Of a stretch of DNA of 64,000 bases, positions 53,184 through 61,100 are shown piece by piece. The position numbers and the translations under genes are program-made. Positions within the stretch are counted from its first letter, which is position 1, and the number at the start of each line of letters is the position of its first letter. The notes beneath the pieces are model-generated. The model saw nothing but the letters and a program-made list of their open reading frames with translations. It did not search any database and was not told the origin of the DNA. Source of the stretch: Pseudorhodobacter antarcticus (GTDB lineage Bacteria; Pseudomonadota; Alphaproteobacteria; Rhodobacterales; Rhodobacteraceae); contig NZ_FOCO01000011.1 in the NCBI RefSeq assembly GCF_900110135.1, forward strand, positions 1 to 64,000. The letters are read 5' to 3'.

Positions 53184-54119
53184 TTAAGTGTTGCCATAGC
53201 GGTAACGGCCCAGCCCACGGTCTTGCGCGCGGTTCAACACCACCCCCATCAATGGGCATTGCCCATCAAACAAACGCTCGCAGGCGCGCACTTCGGCGGC
53301 GGTGGTTTTGGTGCCATCGACGATCAACAAAACCGCATCCAGCTGCGGCAACAATGCCAGCACATCATCCGACATCAAAACGGGCGGCGCATCAATCACC
53401 ACCAATTCGGGGTTCAACGCATCGGTCATCGCGGCCAACGCCTCGGCGGTGCTGGGCTCGTGCAACACCTCGGCGGCATCCAGCATCGCGCGGTCGTTCA
53501 GCCCCAGCGCCAGCGTGCGCCCAACCCGGCGAAAATGGCTTTCCAGCGGCTGTTCGCCGTTCAAAAATTCGCGAATATGGCCAACATCGCCTAGGCCCAA
53601 CAGCTTGGCCACCCCCGGTTGGCGCAATTCCAAATCTAGCAGCACCGTGCGGCTGGACGGCCGCCGCGCCAAACTCAACGCAAGGTTCACCGCGACAAAG
53701 GTTTTGCCGCAGCCATGCGTGGGCGATGTGATCGCAATCCGCTTCCACCCATGTTCTTGCATCGCGTGCAACAAACGGGTGCGCAAAATGTCAAAATACT
53801 GCGTCCCGCTGAATTGTTGCGGTTGCGTAAACAGACCATTTCCATTCAGCACCGCCTCATTCAGCGTCACGGGGTTCAGTGATTCCCACACCCGTTCGGG
53901 TTTGTGCGGGGCCAACATTATCGGCTCCGGCTCCACCTCTCGTGGCTCTACGGTTGCGGGCAGCGCATGGATGGGCGCATTGCGAAACACCGAAATTCCC
54001 GGCGCGCGGGGTCGTTTTACGTCTTCTGCCATTTTGCGAAAATTCTCATCGTCCATCGGCGCCTGCTCTAGATCTGCCGGCCAAAGGGCTTGCGACAACG
54101 AAATATCGTGGTTGGCCAT
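53184..54119 (-). CDS. CpsD/CapB-type tyrosine-kinase-like ATPase
   Basis: A 311-residue cytoplasmic P-loop protein. The Walker A motif is ITSPTHGCGKTF with Lys139, the Walker A' motif is TVLLDLELRQPG, and Walker B is LVVIDAPPVLMSDD, as in BY-kinases that regulate EPS assembly with a Wzz partner. The C-terminus GRYRYGNT has only two Tyr instead of the usual cluster, so autophosphorylation control may differ. The first 100 residues are a Pro-rich extension. It precedes the Wzz-like gene on the same transcript. The 263-base gap to the divergent GT2 gene shows no other gene. Confidence 0.88.
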   Translation of the reverse strand: MANHDISLSQALWPADLEQAPMDDENFRKMAEDVKRPRAPGISVFRNAPIHALPATVEPREVEPEPIMLAPHKPERVWESLNPVTLNEAVLNGNGLFTQPQQFSGTQYFDILRTRLLHAMQEHGWKRIAITSPTHGCGKTFVAVNLALSLARRPSSRTVLLDLELRQPGVAKLLGLGDVGHIREFLNGEQPLESHFRRVGRTLALGLNDRAMLDAAEVLHEPSTAEALAAMTDALNPELVVIDAPPVLMSDDVLALLPQLDAVLLIVDGTKTTAAEVRACERLFDGQCPLMGVVLNRAQDRGLGRYRYGNT

Positions 54120-54382
54120 CTGAATTCAGGCTCCTGCTGCCCCCAGCTTCACAACGAAGGGTGGGCGGTTACACATATATGAACCCGCAAGACAGCAGGC
54201 AAGAATACGGCCTTCACCCTTTGGTTACGCGCCGATGGGCGCATGCCAAACAGATTCGTCCGGGCCCCCGCCCAGTTGGATCTAGCTAACAGATAATCCA
54301 AAAAATTGAAAGACTTTGCACGCCGCCTGTCCGCCCATCCCACGTCCCAAACCAGCCTTGGCAAAGCCACAGTGCCCCGCGT

Positions 54383-55387
54383 ATGCTGCACCCCATTCTG
54401 ACCCAACAAAGGCAACCCGTGGCCAGCAATCCCCCCCATCCCGCCCCAAAAAATCGCGTCGATGCTGTGGTCATTGGCCGCAACGAAGGCGTGCGGCTGC
54501 AGGCCTGCATTGCGTCCCTGCAACCGCAAGTCGGGCGCGTGATCTATGTGGACTCAGGCTCCACCGATGGCAGCGCGGATATGGCGCGGGGCATGGGCGC
54601 GCAAGTGGTGGCACTGGATATGGCGCAGCCGTTCACCGCAGCGCGCGCGCGCAACGCAGGGCTGGCGCTGGTCACGGCCCCTTTCGTACAATTTGTCGAT
54701 GGGGATTGCACGGTGCAGCCCGCATGGGTCCAAACCGCGTTGGATTTTGCGGATGCCCACCCCGCCGCCGCCGTGATCTGTGGCCGCAGGCGCGAACGCC
54801 ACCCCAATGCCTCTATCTATAACGCCCTATGCGATGCCGAATGGGACACGCCCATCGGCCAAACCCGCGCTTGCGGCGGCGATGCTCTGATGCGCGTGGC
54901 CGATCTGCGCAGCGTCGGCGGCTATACCCCATATCTGATTGCCGGAGAGGAGCCGGAACTGTGCCTGCGCCTTGCCCGCACGGGCGTGCAAATTTGGCGG
55001 ATTGATGCGGAAATGACCCTGCATGACGCCGCAATCACCCGCATCGACCAATGGTGGCAACGCAGCCGCCGCGCGGGTCACGCCTATGCCGAAGGGGCGG
55101 CGCTGCACGGGCGCGGCCCCGAACGCCACTGGGTCACACAGACCCGCCGTGCTTTGATCTGGGGGGCGGGCGTGCCACTTGCTGCCCTCATCCTTAGCGC
55201 GCTGCATCCTGCAGGGCTGGCGGTTTTGCTGGCATGGCCCTTGCAAATCCTGCGCCTGACCCCCCGCATCGGCCTTGCCCCCGCCTTTTTCAGCGTGTTG
55301 GGCAAACTGCCCGAGGCGCAGGGCGCCATCGGCTTTTACACCCAACGCTTGCGGCGCAAACAAACCGGTCTTATCGAATATAAATAG
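54383..55387 (+). CDS. Glycosyltransferase family 2 with C-terminal membrane segments
   Basis: A 334-residue GT2 enzyme. The GT-A domain has VDAVVIGRNEGVRLQACIAS, VIYVDSGSTDGSADMARGM and the metal motif FVDGDCTVQPAW; further on, GGDALMRVADLRSVGGY and EEPELCLRLARTG are also typical. The last 75 residues have one or two hydrophobic segments (PLAALILSALHPAGLAVLL) that should tie it to the inner membrane. It starts divergently from the ATPase-Wzz pair and converges on the WecG-type gene, whose stop is adjacent. Confidence 0.87.
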   Translation: MLHPILTQQRQPVASNPPHPAPKNRVDAVVIGRNEGVRLQACIASLQPQVGRVIYVDSGSTDGSADMARGMGAQVVALDMAQPFTAARARNAGLALVTAPFVQFVDGDCTVQPAWVQTALDFADAHPAAAVICGRRRERHPNASIYNALCDAEWDTPIGQTRACGGDALMRVADLRSVGGYTPYLIAGEEPELCLRLARTGVQIWRIDAEMTLHDAAITRIDQWWQRSRRAGHAYAEGAALHGRGPERHWVTQTRRALIWGAGVPLAALILSALHPAGLAVLLAWPLQILRLTPRIGLAPAFFSVLGKLPEAQGAIGFYTQRLRRKQTGLIEYK

Positions 55388-56134
55388 TCAGCGCTGCTTG
55401 ATCGCCGCCACCATCTGCCCCGGCAAAATCGCCGCACAGCCGATATAGCGCGGGCCAAACCGGCGCGGGTTTTTGGCCATCCGCCAAAACCATTCCATCG
55501 CAATCCGCCGCACCCACGCAGGCGCGCGCACTTGATGCCCCGACAGAAAATCCACCCCCGCCCCGATGCTGGCAAACCCGGCTTGCGGGGCCAATCGGCG
55601 ACCAAAGGCCGCCAGCGCCTCCTGCTTTGGCGCGCCCAGCGCGATCAAACACAGGCACGGGCCCAGCGCTGCCACCTGTGCCAGCATCGCCTCGGCCACA
55701 GTCCCCTTTGGGTCAAACCCAAAATCGGGGGCAATCGTCGCCCCAATCACCACGCCCGGCACCAGCCCCCGCAACGCTGTCGCCGCCCCGGCCAAGGCAT
55801 CATCCGTGCTGCCCAGCAACACCACCGGGCGGCCCGCCGCCGCCGCCGCGCGCACCATCGGCAACACCAAATCCGACCCCGGCGTCAGCGACACTGCCTT
55901 GCCCGCCATCCGCGACAGCCACACAATCGGGTTGCCATCCGCCACCACAATATCTTGCGCCGCATAATCCGCCAAAAACGCCGGGTCACGCCCCAGCTTT
56001 ACCACATGGTCCAAGTTGATCGTGGCCAGCGCAAACCCCTCCCCAGCGGTCAGTCGCGCGGACACTTCGGCCATAATGCTGGCTGCATCCTTGTGGGTGA
56101 TCGCAATCGTGGTGTTGGAAAATACAAAATTCAT
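55388..56134 (-). CDS. WecG/TagA/CpsF-family glycosyltransferase (GT26)
   Basis: A 248-residue GT26 enzyme that adds a sugar, often N-acetylmannosaminuronic acid or N-acetylmannosamine type, to a lipid-linked intermediate. The family motifs are all present: TINLDHVVKLGRDPAF, IVVADGNPIVWLSRM, LIALGAPKQEA and AGVDFLSGHQVRAPAW, then RRIAMEWFWRMAKNPRR. Cytoplasmic, membrane-associated through its C-terminal amphipathic segment. It is read toward the GT2 gene. A 286-base gap to the divergent polymerase gene carries no other gene. Confidence 0.92.
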   Translation of the reverse strand: MNFVFSNTTIAITHKDAASIMAEVSARLTAGEGFALATINLDHVVKLGRDPAFLADYAAQDIVVADGNPIVWLSRMAGKAVSLTPGSDLVLPMVRAAAAAGRPVVLLGSTDDALAGAATALRGLVPGVVIGATIAPDFGFDPKGTVAEAMLAQVAALGPCLCLIALGAPKQEALAAFGRRLAPQAGFASIGAGVDFLSGHQVRAPAWVRRIAMEWFWRMAKNPRRFGPRYIGCAAILPGQMVAAIKQR

Positions 56135-56420
56135 TCAGGCAATCCCGCGCGGTTTGTGCCACTTTTAACACGGAACCCGCGCCCGCGCGATGGGGTGCAG
56201 CCCCCCCAAATCATACAGCCCCCGCAACACTCTGTTTCCAAACGCTAGGGTTATTTGGGCAAATATCCGCCAAATCCCCCGTTTTGCGCCACATATTCCG
56301 CCGCCGCGTCCGGTGCGGGCGGGGAAATACGCACCCCCCCCAGCATCCATCGGCGAAAGGATAGTTTGGCCCGTCCCCCCATGCTATAACCCCCAAACCA
56401 CAAGGACACGCACCACCCCC

Positions 56421-57833
56421 ATGCCCAACCCAATCGCCTATCTGATGCTTTTGATGTGGCCGGTCATCGCGACCGCCCTGTTTCGGCGTCTGCCGCGCGA
56501 ACAAGCCCTGATCTGGTCCATCCTTGGCGCGTATATGCTGCTGCCGCCTTTGGCGAATTTCAACCTGCCTGCCGTGCCGGACATGGATAAATTCACCATC
56601 GCCAACCTGTGTGCACTGGCCCTGACCATCTGGGTTTTGAATGAAAAAGTCAGCTTTCTGCCCCGCAGCTTGATCGGCCGCACCCTGATCGTGCTGTATG
56701 TCATCAGCCCGTTTGCCACCGCCATGACCAACCCTGACCCTATCCCAATCCTGTCTGGCGATGTGCCCGCCCTGCGACTTTATGACAGCGCTGCAACCGT
56801 CACTTACCAATTCATCGCCCTCATCCCGTTCTTTCTGGCCCGCACCCTTCTGCGGTCCGAGGTGGCAATGCGCGCTATTATCGCCGCTTTGGTCGCCGCA
56901 GGCTTGGTCTATTCCGTGCCAATGGTGCTGGAATCGCGCCTGTCCCCGCAACTCAACGTCTGGATTTACGGGTTTTTCCAACATGACTTTTTGCAAAGCA
57001 TGCGGGGCAACGGGTTTCGGCCCATGGTGTTCATGCCGCACGGCCTGTGGGTCGCGTTTTTCGCCCTTATGGCCGCGATGGCCGCCTTGGTTCATTTGCG
57101 CCTAGGCACTGCCGCCGAACGGCCAAAACAACTGATGATCTTCATGTATCTCTGCGTGGTTTTGGTGCTGTGCCGCAGCGTTGGCCCGATGGTTTACGCC
57201 CTCATGCTTATCCCGGTTATTTTGCTGCTGGGGCGGCGCTGGCAAATCGCCCTTGCAGCCCTTTTGGGTGTTATCGTCCTCAGCTATCCATTGCTGCGCG
57301 GCGCGCAATTGGTGCCAATGGATGCGATCCTTGATTACGCCTATGCCTTCAGCCCCGAACGCCACCAATCCCTAAACTTCCGCGTGATGAACGAGGAGGA
57401 GCTGCTGGCCCGCGCCGCCTACAAACCCCTGTTTGGTTGGGGCGGCTATGGCCGCAACCTGATCATGGACCCGATTGATGGGCGCATCCTGACCATCCCA
57501 GACGGTCAATGGATTATCGTGTTGGGCACCTATGGCTGGCTCGGTTATATCGCCGAATTTGGCCTGCTTATCATGCCCTTGATCTTTTTGGGGCGCGAGG
57601 CGCTGCTGCAACGCTCCACCGCCTTTTCGCCCTACGCCTGCGCCATCGCGCTGATTTATGCCGTCAATCTGGTCGATCTGCTGCCCAACGCCACGCTTAT
57701 CCCCTTTTCCTGGCTCATGGCAGGCGCGCTGATGGGCTATGCCGAAGATTTGGCAACCAGCCGCAAAACTGCCGCCCGCGCGGCATGGCAGGCGGGTCTT
57801 AACCGGGGCGGCGGCCCCCGCACGGTTCTTTAG
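56421..57833 (+). CDS. Wzy/O-antigen-ligase-like polysaccharide polymerase
   Basis: A 470-residue integral membrane protein with about 10-12 hydrophobic segments and a large periplasmic loop near residues 310-360 (FSPERHQSLNFRVMNEEELL, then FGWGGYGRNLIMDPIDGR). Such a loop, ending close to WIIVLGTYGWLGYIAEFG, is typical of the Wzy_C/ligase group that polymerises or transfers repeat units at the outer face of the inner membrane. ATG at 56421 begins the first membrane helix; the longer frame from 56190 adds a Pro-rich unlikely start. No flippase (Wzx) gene is in the window. Confidence 0.82.
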   Translation: MPNPIAYLMLLMWPVIATALFRRLPREQALIWSILGAYMLLPPLANFNLPAVPDMDKFTIANLCALALTIWVLNEKVSFLPRSLIGRTLIVLYVISPFATAMTNPDPIPILSGDVPALRLYDSAATVTYQFIALIPFFLARTLLRSEVAMRAIIAALVAAGLVYSVPMVLESRLSPQLNVWIYGFFQHDFLQSMRGNGFRPMVFMPHGLWVAFFALMAAMAALVHLRLGTAAERPKQLMIFMYLCVVLVLCRSVGPMVYALMLIPVILLLGRRWQIALAALLGVIVLSYPLLRGAQLVPMDAILDYAYAFSPERHQSLNFRVMNEEELLARAAYKPLFGWGGYGRNLIMDPIDGRILTIPDGQWIIVLGTYGWLGYIAEFGLLIMPLIFLGREALLQRSTAFSPYACAIALIYAVNLVDLLPNATLIPFSWLMAGALMGYAEDLATSRKTAARAAWQAGLNRGGGPRTVL

Positions 57834-58164
57834 GATTTATTAACAATGATTCGGTGAACGCGCCGCCGGGACCCACCCATCGCCCAGAATAATTGTTTCC
57901 AATTTAATTCCAATCGCCGCAGCCGCCGATGCCAATTAAGGCACGCGCCGCCCCGCCCCCCCGCTTTCACGGCCTAAAACGGCAAGACTGTGGCAACCGT
58001 GTGGCATTGTCGCCCCCGCCGCACTGATCGCGCTGCGGCGTCAGAACGGGTATCAAATCATACCGCTTTGGGCTATTTTTACCCTGTTGTTCTAGGGAAT
58101 TAGACGGTGTTGCAGTTGCAGGCCCCGCAAGACATGAAAAAGTGAAAGGGCCACAGGCACCCGC
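57834..58164 (+). other. 331-base intergenic region before the polyketide synthase
   Basis: No gene found. It begins AGGATTTATTAACAATGATTC and has an AT-rich stretch near 57890-57920, so a promoter for the polyketide synthase is likely here. GTGAAAGGG about 18 bases before 58165 may serve as ribosome site. No terminator hairpin with a T run was seen after the polymerase gene, so readthrough is also possible. Confidence 0.5.
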
Positions 58165-61100
58165 ATGGCAGATTTGGCAAACCAGATGGACCTTGGCGAC
58201 AATGATATTGCCATCGTTGGCATGGCCGCACACCTTCCGGGTGCTACCACTGTTGCGCAATACTGGTCCAATCTTGCCGCAGGGGTGGAAAGCATCCGCC
58301 ACCTCACGCCCGCTGAACTGCTGGCCAATGGCGAAACCCCCGCCCGCCTGCGCCATCGCAACTACGTTCCCGCCTGCGCGCCCTTGGACAATTTTGATCA
58401 TTTCGACGCCGAATTTTTCGGATTTTCCCCGAAAGAGGCTGCAATCCTCGACCCCCAACACCGCCAATTCCTAGAGGTGGCATGGGAGGCGTTGGAACAC
58501 GCAGGCCATCCGCCCGAAAACTTCCCCGGCAGCATCGGCGTGTACGGCGGCTGCGGCATGGGCAGCTATTTCTATTTCAACCTGTGTTCCAACCCCGATC
58601 TGGTCGAAAACACCGGTATGTTTTTGCTGCGTCACACTGGCAACGACAAGGATTTTCTGTCCACCCGCGTCAGCCATATCTTCGATCTCAAAGGGCCGTC
58701 GATCAACATCCAAACCGCCTGCTCCACCTCGCTGGTCGCGGTCCACTACGCGGCCCAAGCGTTGCTGACAGGCGAATGTGACATGGCCCTTGCAGGCGGG
58801 GTCACGATTGAACTGCCCCAAGGGCGCGGCTACATCTTCAACGATGGCGAAATCCTGTCGCCCGATGGTCATTGCCACGCGTTTGATGCGGCGGCCCAAG
58901 GCACCGTCTTCGGCTCTGGCGCGGGCGTGGTCGTGCTGCGCCGCGCCGCCGATGCCGTGCGCGATGGTGACCATATCTGGGCGATCATCAAAGGGTCCGC
59001 CGTCAACAATGACGGTTCCGCCAAAGCAGGCTACCTCGCCCCTTCGGTCGATGGCCAAGCCCGCGCGATAGCTGAGGCGCAAGCGGTCGCAGGCGTCACC
59101 GCCGACACCATCGACTACGTCGAATGTCACGGCACCGGAACTTTCCTCGGTGACCCCATCGAAGTTGCCGCCCTGACCGAGGCCTTCGCCGAAACCACCT
59201 CTGACCTCAATTTCTGCCGCATCGGCTCCGTCAAAACCAACATTGGCCACCTCGATACCGCCGCAGGTGTCGCCAGCTTGATCAAGGCCAGCCTTGCCCT
59301 GCATCACGGCCAAATGCCCCCCAGCCTCAACTTCAAATCGCCAAACCCCGCGATTGATTTCGAAAACTCACCCTTCCGCGTCAATGACCGCCTCACCGAT
59401 TGGCCCCGCCGCAAAGGGCCGCGCCGCGCAGGCGTCAACTCGCTCGGTGTCGGCGGCACCAACGCCCATGTGGTTTTGCAAGAATCCCCACCTCGCGCCC
59501 CATCCGGCGACAGCGATTGGCCGTTCCAACTGCTGGTCATCTCCGCCAAATCCAAAGCGGCCCTTGATGCCCAAGCCAAAACCCTCGCCGCCCACCTGCG
59601 CGCCAACCCCGATCAACCCCTCGCCGATGTGGCATGGACCCTAAAACACGGCCGCCGCGCGTTTGAAAAACGCCGGGTGATCGTCGCCGAAAACCATCAC
59701 CACGCCGCCGATCTGCTCGACGGGTCGGACCCCCGCCGCATCTGGTCGCACGAACCGATTTCCGCCCCCGATGTCGTTTTCATGTTCCCCGGTGGCGGCG
59801 CGCAATTTGCGGGCATGGCGCGCGACCTCTACCTAACCGAGCCGGAATTTGCCGATTGGATGGACCGCGGCCTCGCCATTCTGCAACCCAAACTTGATTA
59901 CGACATCCGCGCGCTGTGGTTGCCCGAAAAAGGCGCCGAACAGGCCGCCAATGACGCCCTAAAACGCCCCTCGGTGCAATTGCCACTGATTATGATCACC
60001 GAATATGCGCTGGCCAAACTCTATCAATCCTGGGGCGTGCAGCCCTCCGCCCTCGTCGGTCATTCGATGGGCGAAAACACCGCCGCTTGCCTCGCGGGCG
60101 TGTTAAGCTTTGAAGATTGCATTGGCCTCGTCCATCTGCGCGGCACCTTGTTCGACACCATCGCCCCCGGCGGCATGCTTTCCATCCCCTTGGATGCCAC
60201 GGAAATCCGCCCACTCCTCACCGATGATCTTGATATGGCATCCGTCAACGCCCCCGGCCTTTGTGTCGTTTCCGGCCCCGACCACGCCCTCAACTCCCTC
60301 GCGCAAACCCTGTCTGCGCGCGACATTGAAACCCAGCGCATCGCAATTGATATTGCCGCCCATTCCAAAATGCTGGACCCCATTCTGGGCCGCTTTGGCG
60401 ACTACCTGCGCGGGCTTCAACTCAACGCCCCAACCCTGCCCATCATCTCCAACACCACAGGGGTCAAACTGACCGATGCACAGGCCACGAACCCCGATTA
60501 TTGGGTCGCCCACCTGCGCAACACCGTCAATTTCGCCGCCTGCATGGACACGCTGAAATCCCCGAACCGCGTTTATATGGAAATGGGTCCGGGCCGCGCC
60601 ATGTCGTCGCTGGCACAGGTCAATGGCGCGCCTGCCGCCCAAGTCATCCCCGCCCTGCGCCACCCCGAACAGATAATCCCCGATGATCAATGGCACATCG
60701 CCACCATCGGCCGCCTGTGGGCTTGCGGCGTCGATGTGGATTGGTCCCCGATCTGGGGCGATGTCCCCCGCCACCGCGTGCCGCTGCCCACCTATGCCTT
60801 TCAACGCAAACAATATTTCATTGAACCGGGGCAGGCGGCCATCACCGCCCCCGATCTGCCGATGCGGATTGAAGATGCCACGAAATGGGGCTGGCAACCG
60901 CATTGGCGCCCCCGCAGCGTTGACACCGATGTGGATATTGAAACCGACCTGCCCAACCTCGCGCCGCAAACGTGGCTCGTGTTCGCCGATGCCACCGGGC
61001 TGGCCGATGCTGCCTTTGCCCCGCTTATCGCCGCGGGTCAAACCGTCATCCCCGTCCGCCCCGGCGATGCGTATGGCCCCGATGGCAAAGGCGGCTACCG

